From: KBS-96 sp049585195
GTDB lineage: Bacteria > Acidobacteriota > Terriglobia > Bryobacterales > Bryobacteraceae
DNA length: 64,000 bases
Direction: 5' to 3'
Assembly: GCA_049585195.1 (NCBI GenBank)
Contig: JBAUZG010000361.1
Location: 1 to 64,000, forward strand
The notes beneath the pieces were generated by a model. It ran no database searches and had not been told where the DNA came from. It worked only from the letters and a program-made list of their open reading frames with translations. How positions within the stretch are numbered: position 1 is the stretch's first letter; each line of letters begins with the position of its first letter. Below, piece by piece: positions 44,036-51,706 of the stretch. Position numbers and translations under genes: made by a program.

Positions 44036-45430
44036 ATGCTCACGATCGGCAACCCCCTCTCCAGCAGACGCTTCCGGTACACCCAGCCGCTGACGTTCGC
44101 TTTTGTTTGCCTCCTTCTGCTGATCGGCATTTCAGGAATCGTGGCGCTGCGTAAATCAAAGCAGCTCTACTCGAAACTTTCCGAGGTCAGCGAGAGCTAC
44201 CAGCGTCTCGAGCGCACATTAAACGACGTGCGGAGTGGCATTCACACCTCGAATGTGCTGGTTCGCGATTTTCTACTCGATCCGTCTTTCCTGCGCGCCG
44301 AGCACTATCGGACACAGCTCCTCCAGTTGCGCACTCAAACCGACGATGCGCTTGACGAACTGGCGCGGACAGCGCGGGCCAACAAGAAAAAGTTGGAGGA
44401 ATTGCGATCGCAGGTGAATGGGTATTGGGAATCGCTCAATCCGGTTTTTGAGTGGACGCCCCAGCAGAAGCGTTCCTGGAGCTACGTGTTTCTTCGGCGG
44501 CAGGTCATGCCGAGGCGCGACCACGTGCTCGATCTAGCGCACCAGGTGCAGCAGTTCAGTGAAGCGGCGCTCGCGCGCGAGCAAGGTCAGATTGCTGAAA
44601 GCGAGAAGGAATTCAAATCGTTTGAGAAACGCATTCTGATTATCTCGTTGATTTTGGGCATTGGCGTGGCCGCGCTCAGCATGTTTGGCGTGCGATCGCT
44701 CGAAAAACGGGAGCTCGAACAACGGAGACACGCGTATCAGGCGCGCCGCAGAGCGGAGGATGCGGAAGCCGAGATGCGCCGGCTCTCCCAACAACTGGTT
44801 CGGACGCAGGAAGAGGAGCGCAAGCGCATTTCGCGTGAACTACACGACGAAGTAGGCCAGATGCTTACCGGCCTGCGAATGGAGTTGAGAGCGCTGCACC
44901 GCCTGCACGGCGCCGCAAAGGAACAGTTCACCGCGAGGCTCGATCAAACCAAACTCCTGCTCGAACGCACCGTACAGTCCGTGCGCGACCTTGCGATGGG
45001 ATTGCGGCCCGCCATGCTTGACGATCTGGGATTGGTACCGGCGCTCGAATGGCAGGCTCGAGAGTTTGAACGGCGCCAGGATATCCGTGTGTCCTTGGAC
45101 TTGGCCGACTCCCTCGATGCGTTGCCTGATGGCTATCGCACGGCGATTTTCCGCGTGGTGCAGGAGGCCTTGACCAATTGTGCCAAGCACTCGAAAGCAA
45201 CATCGATAGAGATTTCACTGCACCACCTCGGCGGTCTCGTGAGCCTTTCCATTTCCGATAATGGCGTCGGGTTGGTGGATCGGAAAACGCGCGCGGGGTT
45301 GGGCCTGCTTGGAATCCAGGAGCGTGTTCGAGAATTGGGAGGATGGTTCTCAGCACAGAACCGGGAAGGAGGAGGGACGGTTTTGACCGCAGAGATCCCC
45401 TCCGAAGTTCCGGTGGTGGGTCATGCCTGA
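44036..45430 (+). CDS. Sensor histidine kinase, NarX/HisKA_3 type with periplasmic helical sensor
   Basis: 464 residues. Membrane helix about 22-38, a periplasmic four-helix-bundle-like domain (40-195), a second membrane helix about 200-218, coiled coil, phosphorylation motif ERKRISRELHDEVGQMLTG and HATPase (FRVVQEALTNCAKHSKATS; ISDNGVGLVDRKTRAGLGLL). Overlaps the response regulator by eight bases. The signal is unknown; no operon target is adjacent. Confidence 0.93.
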   Translation: MLTIGNPLSSRRFRYTQPLTFAFVCLLLLIGISGIVALRKSKQLYSKLSEVSESYQRLERTLNDVRSGIHTSNVLVRDFLLDPSFLRAEHYRTQLLQLRTQTDDALDELARTARANKKKLEELRSQVNGYWESLNPVFEWTPQQKRSWSYVFLRRQVMPRRDHVLDLAHQVQQFSEAALAREQGQIAESEKEFKSFEKRILIISLILGIGVAALSMFGVRSLEKRELEQRRHAYQARRRAEDAEAEMRRLSQQLVRTQEEERKRISRELHDEVGQMLTGLRMELRALHRLHGAAKEQFTARLDQTKLLLERTVQSVRDLAMGLRPAMLDDLGLVPALEWQAREFERRQDIRVSLDLADSLDALPDGYRTAIFRVVQEALTNCAKHSKATSIEISLHHLGGLVSLSISDNGVGLVDRKTRAGLGLLGIQERVRELGGWFSAQNREGGGTVLTAEIPSEVPVVGHA

Positions 45431-46073
45431 ATACAGAATTCTGCTCGCCGACGACCACAGCATCGTACGGAAAGGTTTACGCTCGATCCTTGAAGAAGAT
45501 GGGGGATTGGAAGTGGTTGCCGAGGCGGCGAATGGGCGCGAAGCGGTCGATCTGTGCCAATCGCTCGAACCTCATATAGCTGTGTTGGACGTGGGTATGC
45601 CTCAATTAAACGGGCTCGAGGCGGCGGCTCAGCTTCAGCGCTCTTCGTCGCCAACTAAGGTGATTATGTTAAGCATGTACCGCGACGAGACGTACATCTT
45701 AAGAGCTTTAACCGCGGGGGCCAGAGGCTATTTGCTGAAGGACACTGCCGAAGAGGAGATTCTGCCGGCCGTGCGGACTGTGATACGCGGAAATAGCTAT
45801 TTCAGCCCCGGCATTTCCCAAACGCTGCTTGACGACCACATTCGCTATCTGCAGAAACGCGGCCTCCAGGATTCTTACGACTTGCTGACCGAGCGCGAAA
45901 AGGAAGTTCTGCAGCTGCTGGCCGAAGGGCGCTCGAACAAAGAGGTTGCCGCCGTGCTGAGTCTCAGCCTGTCCACAGTGGAGACACACCGCACGAACCT
46001 TATGCAAAAACTGAACCTCCACAGCGCGGCTGAAATCGTACTGTATGCGGTGCGCAAGAAGCTCATCCGCTGA
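45423..46073 (+). CDS. NarL/FixJ-family response regulator
   Basis: 216 residues. Receiver with LLADDHSIVRKGLRSILEE, phosphoacceptor in AVLDVGMPQLNGLEA and YLLKDTAEEEILPA, and a LuxR helix-turn-helix (LTEREKEVLQLLAEGRSN, LSLSTVETHRTNLMQKLNL). Partner of the kinase upstream. Confidence 0.96.
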   Translation: MPEYRILLADDHSIVRKGLRSILEEDGGLEVVAEAANGREAVDLCQSLEPHIAVLDVGMPQLNGLEAAAQLQRSSSPTKVIMLSMYRDETYILRALTAGARGYLLKDTAEEEILPAVRTVIRGNSYFSPGISQTLLDDHIRYLQKRGLQDSYDLLTEREKEVLQLLAEGRSNKEVAAVLSLSLSTVETHRTNLMQKLNLHSAAEIVLYAVRKKLIR

Positions 46074-46286
46074 GAGCGGCCGGCGGCCTGGACTCTATTC
46101 GATCTGCGGCAAAGCCGAAACCGAGCGGGAAGCGTTAAGCGACCCTGACTGTCAAGCTGCTCACTGTGAGTTCAATACCACCTTCCGGTAGCGCTGTTTC
46201 GTAAGCCCAACTTCCAGATTGCCGACCAGCCGGACACGATTGACAGACACTGCGCCGGCTCGGCGTTCACCAAGAACTACTCACTC

Positions 46287-46763
46287 CTACAGGGCCTTCG
46301 ACGTGATTACGAAATGGCAAGGGAATTTCGTATGCACTTCGCTTGGAAATCGTTCGGCACCAATCTCGACGTACCCAAGCCGCTTGCAAAACCCGGGAAG
46401 TTCCTTACGGAGATTGACTATTTGGAGGTCCACGAAAGCGCATCCATCCTGCCGGGCGCGATTTTCGGCCTCGCACGTGAGGCTGGAACCCACACCGTTT
46501 CGATGGTGCGAAGGGTGCACCGACGATAGGAGTCCGACATAAGCCCTCTGACCGCGAACCTCACAGTAAACGCAGCCCGCCAGGGTGCCGTCTCTCTCCG
46601 CAAGGAGGAACTCGCCCGTCAATTGGCGTTGGCAGATTTCTTGGGCGGCGATTCGATCACCGTTAATGAAAAACTGCTCAACTCGAAAGGCTTCATTAAT
46701 CAACCTCGCGATCGAATCGACATCGCTGAGGTTGGCCGTGCGCACAGAAAATTCAAAATTCAC
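46287..46763 (-). CDS. GNAT-family N-acetyltransferase
   Basis: 158 residues. N-terminal VRTANLSDVDSIARLINEAF, acetyl-CoA motif A SSVHPSHHRNGVGSSLTCEA (RxGxGxxL-like with N for the first position), and motif B LQIVNLRKELPGFCKRLGYV. Acceptor substrate unknown. GTG start without Shine-Dalgarno. The gene is isolated between non-coding stretches. Confidence 0.85.
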   Translation of the reverse strand: MNFEFSVRTANLSDVDSIARLINEAFRVEQFFINGDRIAAQEICQRQLTGEFLLAERDGTLAGCVYCEVRGQRAYVGLLSSVHPSHHRNGVGSSLTCEAENRARQDGCAFVDLQIVNLRKELPGFCKRLGYVEIGAERFPSEVHTKFPCHFVITSKAL

Positions 46764-47137
46764 GAAGAAAGTACCCCGGAACTTTTTATTATCGGCTGTA
46801 AAATCTGTGGGGCAAATCTCACTAATCCCCCGAGCCGCGGCTGATCACACACCGTACAACTTCGCGATACGCCTGCATCACGCGCGATCCGGACACAATT
46901 TGTAAACCCTTGGCCGTTTGAACGAACTCGCTGACGCGAGGGACGCTACGCGTGGGCGCGGATCAGCTGCTCGGGCCTAATGAGCGGTCGCGTTTTTTAG
47001 CCATAATGTAAGGTCGGCGTGCCGAGCTTCACGTCATTCACCGGTTAGAGACGAACTACCGTGCCTCGGGAAAGCACTCCTGGGCTGAGACAGAATGGCT
47101 AACTAAGTGCGCTGGAGTCGTTCAAGCAGTGGGGCAC
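46764..47137. other. Intergenic stretch, no gene recognised
   Basis: 374 bases between the GNAT and TIR genes. Small open frames only, none with motif or start. A CTCGCTGACGCGAG hairpin and a GCGTTTTTTAG T-run are present but are not adjacent, so no terminator is called. Confidence 0.5.
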
Positions 47138-48070
47138 TTAAAAGAGAATGTGGTCGAAAGCAGCGTGCTCCGTCTTGAACTTCGCCGCAAGATCGTCCAT
47201 TGTCCTGCGCTCATCGTCCGAGAGCTTGCGTCTCGCCACGATTTGACTGGCTCGCAACGACCTCAACTGTCCGGCGATGTCGATTAAGATATCCTTCCCC
47301 GTATCCGCACCGAGCCGCCGCGAGCTGAAAGTCAGTGAGTAAGCGCAATCGCTTCTAGTGTCTTTAAGCCCCATGCTTGTCATCCGCTCTTTCTCGTCTT
47401 CCAGGACCATTCTCGACTCGGACTGAATGGTCACTTCACAAAGCAGGTCTATGATGGCCGCTCGCTCAGCCCAGCCAAGACCGGCTTTGTCCATGAGGCT
47501 GTATCGCTCCGTAGCAGGACCATTCGCATGAACGTGTATTTGGGTCAGCACCGTGTATGGTTCCCCTACGGCCTGCTCTACTGCGATAAGGTGCATGAAA
47601 AAGTGGTCGTGTTCCGTGCCGTAGTCGGCAGCCCAATCGACATTGAAATCGGGCGCATCCACGCGCAGCAGGTTTTCCGATGTAACTTTGGCTATCGCCT
47701 CCAGCACCTTCCGCAAGCCATCGTCAAAATTATTGCGGAAATCGGCATAGACCTTGTCTTTTAGGAATAGCGGGATTTTGCAGTCCTCAAGCAGAATGGG
47801 CAACAGGACAACGCGCTTCTCTTCCAATTCGCGTATGAGGCCGCTGCTTAGCTCTTTTTTGCACCATTCCGACTCCACCGATGCCTTCGAGAGAACGACC
47901 AGCAATGCGCTTGAGCCTTCGATTGCCTTTTGAATTTTGTCAATAAGCGAGTCACCGACCGATAGCTCCCATTGGTCAATCCAGACTTGCGCTTTGTGCT
48001 TGACGAGCTGTTCGGCGAGGCGACCTGCAAACGCTGCATCGGCATGCGAATAACTGACGAAGACGGGCAT
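47138..48070 (-). CDS. TIR-domain protein with unrecognised C-terminal domain
   Basis: 310 residues. N-terminal TIR domain (about 1-135): MPVFVSYSHADAAFAGRLAE, VWIDQWELSVGDSLIDKIQ, and SKASVESEWCKKELSSGL with the expected catalytic glutamate in SEWxxxE. The C-terminal part (about 140-310) is not recognised; it holds charged aromatic patches (WAADYGTEHDHFFMHLIAVE) and a long Arg/Glu helix at the end. Bacterial TIR proteins with fused sensor domains serve as NAD-depleting defence effectors or, less often, as signalling adaptors. No defence partner (ThsA, cyclase, SIR2) is adjacent. ATG start follows a GGTATCATACC palindrome 16 bases upstream. Confidence 0.8.
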   Translation of the reverse strand: MPVFVSYSHADAAFAGRLAEQLVKHKAQVWIDQWELSVGDSLIDKIQKAIEGSSALLVVLSKASVESEWCKKELSSGLIRELEEKRVVLLPILLEDCKIPLFLKDKVYADFRNNFDDGLRKVLEAIAKVTSENLLRVDAPDFNVDWAADYGTEHDHFFMHLIAVEQAVGEPYTVLTQIHVHANGPATERYSLMDKAGLGWAERAAIIDLLCEVTIQSESRMVLEDEKERMTSMGLKDTRSDCAYSLTFSSRRLGADTGKDILIDIAGQLRSLRASQIVARRKLSDDERRTMDDLAAKFKTEHAAFDHILF

Positions 48071-48348
48071 AGCTGGCGATGCGGGTATGATACCGGCCTT
48101 GGAATCAGCATGATGTGATTTCGCCGTGCCGTTCGGATTGGATTATGATCAGTGCGCACATGCGACATCACATTCGTTTCCCTCCGCCGTTTAGAATCGA
48201 TCGATCCAATCCAGCTTCGAAAGGTCCGCTGTAGTCGGCAAGGGCCTGGCGATTCCGCAGAAAAACTTCTGGATTGCGCCTGGATCACGCGCCACTCGTA
48301 CAGAGTGCGGAAGGGCGGCCGGCGGCTCGGAAAGAGGCAAGATTCCAC

Positions 48349-49200
48349 TCATCTAACTGCTGAGGCTGAGTCCACGTATTTGATGAGCAGCACTTCGTTA
48401 CCGATCTCGCTGTAGATCAGTTCGTCCACAGTACCGGCCGCCAGAAGAAGACCGTATCCCCCCGGCCGCAATCCCTCTTCTTCGCGCTGCGAAACGTGGG
48501 CGAGAGGATCGCGATGCGGATCTGCAGTTGCTGCGTGTGCAAGCGCTTCACGGCGGAAGCCAGGTCCTGGGTCACGCACGTGGAAGACCAGTGCTCTGCC
48601 AGTACGAACGGCGGTGACCTCAACCACCTGTTCGGGATTGAACGCTGCTCCGTGCTCCATTGCATTCAACAGAATCTCTCGTAATGCCAGCATCATGTCC
48701 TGCCGTGTGTCCTCAGGCAATTGAGCACTCAGCTCTTTCGCAAAAATCATGAGGCGCTCGGCTGTGAGGGGGCGGCAATTTACACGGACTGATACCCAGC
48801 CAGGTTTGGCCGACAGAACTTGTATGTCCTCTCGCCAGTAACTGTCGGACGCAGCAGCAGAAGCTAAGTCCGCAATTTCCCTCGGAATGAACGGAGGTGT
48901 GAAACAGGCGAACACTCGGGCACGCAGGGCAGCGATGACCTCGTCCGGAGTGCTTTGACGAGCCAGAACGATACACTTAACCCCGGGTCTGATAACACGT
49001 ATCTCTTCCAATAGCGCCAGGTCTTCGTCGATTGCACTATCGGGGCTGGTGATCACCACCCCGAACGATCGCACACGCAATCGCTGCAAGGCGTCGGCAT
49101 TCCCGGCCGAATACTCCATGGGAAAGTCAGCGGCCGAAAGCGCATCGCCAATCTCGCGGCTTATGTGCATATCATTCCCAATGATTAAGACTCGACTCAT
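48349..49200 (-). CDS. Pseudo-receiver fused to RsbW-type HATPase (anti-sigma-like kinase)
   Basis: 283 residues. N-terminal receiver-like domain (about 1-115; VLIIGNDMHISREIGDALSA), but the usual phosphoacceptor stretch reads VVITSPDSAIDEDLALL and the KP lysine is replaced (ACFTPPF), so phosphorylation is doubtful. C-terminal HATPase of the RsbW/anti-sigma type (about 135-270): MMLALREILLNAMEHGA (N box), FHVRDPGPGF (G1) and RPGGYGLLLAAGTVDEL (G2). It could bind sigma factor or anti-anti-sigma partners, but none is adjacent. Shine-Dalgarno GGAG precedes the ATG. Alternatively a regulator of the nearby TIR protein, an inference from proximity only. Confidence 0.8.
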   Translation of the reverse strand: MSRVLIIGNDMHISREIGDALSAADFPMEYSAGNADALQRLRVRSFGVVITSPDSAIDEDLALLEEIRVIRPGVKCIVLARQSTPDEVIAALRARVFACFTPPFIPREIADLASAAASDSYWREDIQVLSAKPGWVSVRVNCRPLTAERLMIFAKELSAQLPEDTRQDMMLALREILLNAMEHGAAFNPEQVVEVTAVRTGRALVFHVRDPGPGFRREALAHAATADPHRDPLAHVSQREEEGLRPGGYGLLLAAGTVDELIYSEIGNEVLLIKYVDSASAVR

Positions 49201-49644
49201 GTCTTACTCCGACGGTACGAACAAGGTCATTTTAGTGGAGAACGTGTTCAGACGTATCGACAAATGTGAAATGCCCGGGCCGGCTTAGTGGAGTGGGCTT
49301 GATCGCATATGCCACTCGGTGTCCCCCGCAAGCTGCTCTGGATCATCCCGAGTGACGCGCCATCCGGAAATAATCCACAGCCTCCGGCCCCATTAAGTAG
49401 CGATATTGTCATCGCCTTACGTAGCTGTAGCTAAGCTAATCCTGTTTAACTAACTCCGGACGGCTTCTCAACTTCTCCGGGAAGCGTCTTAGGTTCCAGA
49501 GAATCTCCTACCCTAAAAGCTCCTCATCCGCGCCTGTCCAGTTCAGAATTCTTCACCCAGCTAACCTACACAACCTGGACAACTTACCTCCCACCCACCC
49601 TCAAACTCCTTCCTGCCGCATGCTATATCTGCGGGCGAACTCAT
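49201..49644. other. Intergenic stretch with one possible promoter
   Basis: 444 bases. No gene recognised. TGCTATATC (49621-49629) is an extended -10-like element 15 bases before the ATG at 49645. The last 150 bases are unusually rich in C and T, with few purines, which suits a non-coding region. Confidence 0.45.
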
Positions 49645-50286
49645 ATGTCCGCAATCGAAACCACCTCCGCTCCGGTCGCCGAACCGGCTGCCTCCACCGG
49701 CCCTACTTCGGAAGAAGGTAAGGCCGTGTCCTCTCGCAACGCTGTCAAGCACAATCTCTGCTCGAAGAAACTTACCGGCTCCGATCTCGAAGAATTTAAC
49801 GCGGTCCGCACCAAGCTAGACGAGGAATGGGAACCCTCGACCGAAACCGAGCGTATGCTGCTCGAGCAAATGGCCCTCAGCCAGTGGCGCATGGCTCGCG
49901 CCCTCGATCTCGAGCTCGCCGTCTTCGATCTCGAAGCTTTCGATGCCACCGCTCTGGCGCTCGTCCTCCGCTACCGCACCGCCGCCGAGCGTGCCTTCTA
50001 CAAGGCCCTTACCGAGCTTCAGCGCCTTCGAGCCTCCATCCGCGAGGATGGCCGCCGCCAGCAAGACGACGAAGAAGCCGCCGTCCAGCGCGAAATCGAA
50101 CGCCTCATCATGGCCCCCATCGCCCGTACCCCCCAGTTCGTTTCGCAAAATCCTGTAGGGGCGAGGCCTGCCCGGCCTGACAACGGGCTCCCACAAGAAG
50201 CCGGAAGCGTGAGCGACCGGCCAGCACCCCATTTCGTTTCGCAAAATCATCCTCCGGACCCGCAGCCGCCCAGTGTTGAGGGCTAA
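49645..50286 (+). CDS. Hypothetical protein of the 'GKxxSSRNAxKHxL' family, repeat-tailed
   Basis: 213 residues. The N-terminal core GPTSEEGKAVSSRNAVKHNL is a widespread motif of uncharacterised proteins, often multicopy in soil bacteria (GPKSPEGKAxSSxNAxKHGL). A helical middle region (about 60-150) is rich in Leu, Arg and Glu. The last 65 residues are low-complexity and Pro-rich and contain a duplicated FVSQN. No function is known; the N-terminal motif resembles a DNA-packaging/mobile-element-associated class, but this is weak. A high density of Cys-poor, charged residues suggests a cytosolic protein. Confidence 0.6.
   Translation: MSAIETTSAPVAEPAASTGPTSEEGKAVSSRNAVKHNLCSKKLTGSDLEEFNAVRTKLDEEWEPSTETERMLLEQMALSQWRMARALDLELAVFDLEAFDATALALVLRYRTAAERAFYKALTELQRLRASIREDGRRQQDDEEAAVQREIERLIMAPIARTPQFVSQNPVGARPARPDNGLPQEAGSVSDRPAPHFVSQNHPPDPQPPSVEG
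50137..50247 (+). repeat. 15-bp direct repeat, 96 bp apart
   Basis: TTCGTTTCGCAAAAT occurs at 50137-50151 and again at 50233-50247, in frame (32 codons apart) in the C-terminal tail of the hypothetical gene. The spacer contains GTAGGGGCGAGGCCTGCCCG, typical of short interspersed repeats that have entered a coding sequence. Confidence 0.6.
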
Positions 50287-50455
50287 CCAAGGGGTAGCCC
50301 GCATCTCTGGCGGGGCAAGCCGGAGTAACATCAGCCCTATCCGCTTCGTCTTTCTCTATGTCAGTGATTAAGTGGGATAGTGTGCGGTTTCCCGGCGTGT
50401 TGCGCCGCCCAATCGAACTTAGCCTTAGCATTTAACCCCTAATTTGGAGCACCGG

Positions 50456-51706
50456 ATGAAAAATCCTGGCGTCTTAGAAGACACGCCAGCTAGGCAGACA
50501 CAACACTTTAACCCTCTTCCACCCCCGGACGAGCCGCGGCGGAACTTATGGTGGCTATGGCTGCTTCTGCTGGGCGCGCTACTGTACGGAGGCTATCGGT
50601 TCTACCAGGCGCAAGTTCAAAAGTCGGCGGCCATGACAGCGGCCCAGGAAGCGAAAGCATTTTCGCACCTCGCTTCAGTGGTTGTCGTCGACTCCCATCG
50701 CGGCGACATGCCAATGGACCTGCGGGGCCTCGGCTCGGTCACCGCCTTTCAAACGGTCACAGTAAAAACACGCATAGACGGACAACTGACCCGCGTTGAT
50801 TTCACCGAAGGCCAGTTCGTGCACAAAGGCGATCTTCTCGCCGAGATCGATCCGCGGACCTACCAGGTTCAGCTTTTACAGGCGCAAGCGCAGCTTACGC
50901 GCGACGAGGCGCAGTTGAAGGATGCGGTGGTGAACCTCGACCGCAATCGGGCCTTGTATGCCGCTCAGGTAATTGCTAAGCAACAGCTCGACACTCAGGC
51001 GGCGTTGGTCGGCCAGTACAACGGCGGAATTGAAGCAGATAAGGCGCAAATCGAAGCCGCCAAGCTACAGCTCGCCTACTGCCGCATCGAGGCTCCGATC
51101 AGCGGCCGAATCGGCCTGCGGCAAGTTGATCCGGGAAACATGGTGCACGCCGCCGATGCAAATGGCATTGCAGTCATCACACAGCTTCAGCCCATCTCGG
51201 TGCTGTTCAGCATTCCAGAGGATTATCTCCCGGAAGTTTTGAAGCGGCTCCGGTCGAATCCTCATCTTCCGGTGATTGCCTACGATCGCGACGGCAATAA
51301 GAAACTCGCCAATGGAACGCTCGTTACCGTCGATAATCAGATCGATCCCACCACCGGAACCTCGAAATTAAAGGCTGAGTTTGCAAATGCCGACTATGCT
51401 CTGTTTCCCAACCAATTCGTGAACGTCGAGTTGCGGCTGGACACGAAACGCGGCGTGGTGATTGTGCCGGCAGCCGCTATTCAACGCGGTCCCGGGGGCA
51501 CTTTCGTCTACGTCGTCAAGGATGAACGCGCGAGCGTCCGCCCTGTCACAGTAGGACCGGTAGTGGGTAATGAAATCGGCGTCGAGAAGGGACTTGCGAG
51601 CGGCGAGCAGGTTGTCGTTGACGGAGCCGACAAGCTGACCGACGGCATGAAAGTTGACGTTCGTACGTTGAATACCAACGGCGCGGGGCAAGGTTCTCAC
51701 GCATGA
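50456..51706 (+). CDS. RND efflux membrane-fusion protein, MdtA-like
   Basis: 416 residues. Periplasmic adaptor between RND pump and outer-membrane channel. N-terminal membrane anchor WWLWLLLLGALLYGGYRFYQ, barrel-sandwich hybrid (VDFTEGQFVHKGDLLAEIDP), helical hairpin (RDEAQLKDAVVNLDRNRALYA), second lipoyl half (YCRIEAPISGRIGLRQVDPG) and beta-barrel. ATG at 50456 is chosen because GGAG (50446-50449) precedes it at six bases; an in-frame TTG at 50444 is less likely. Its stop overlaps the next gene as ATGA. Confidence 0.93.
   Translation: MKNPGVLEDTPARQTQHFNPLPPPDEPRRNLWWLWLLLLGALLYGGYRFYQAQVQKSAAMTAAQEAKAFSHLASVVVVDSHRGDMPMDLRGLGSVTAFQTVTVKTRIDGQLTRVDFTEGQFVHKGDLLAEIDPRTYQVQLLQAQAQLTRDEAQLKDAVVNLDRNRALYAAQVIAKQQLDTQAALVGQYNGGIEADKAQIEAAKLQLAYCRIEAPISGRIGLRQVDPGNMVHAADANGIAVITQLQPISVLFSIPEDYLPEVLKRLRSNPHLPVIAYDRDGNKKLANGTLVTVDNQIDPTTGTSKLKAEFANADYALFPNQFVNVELRLDTKRGVVIVPAAAIQRGPGGTFVYVVKDERASVRPVTVGPVVGNEIGVEKGLASGEQVVVDGADKLTDGMKVDVRTLNTNGAGQGSHA

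Noticed and set aside
46900..47000. Terminator at the GCGTTTTTTAG run
   Set aside because: No stable hairpin directly precedes the T run.
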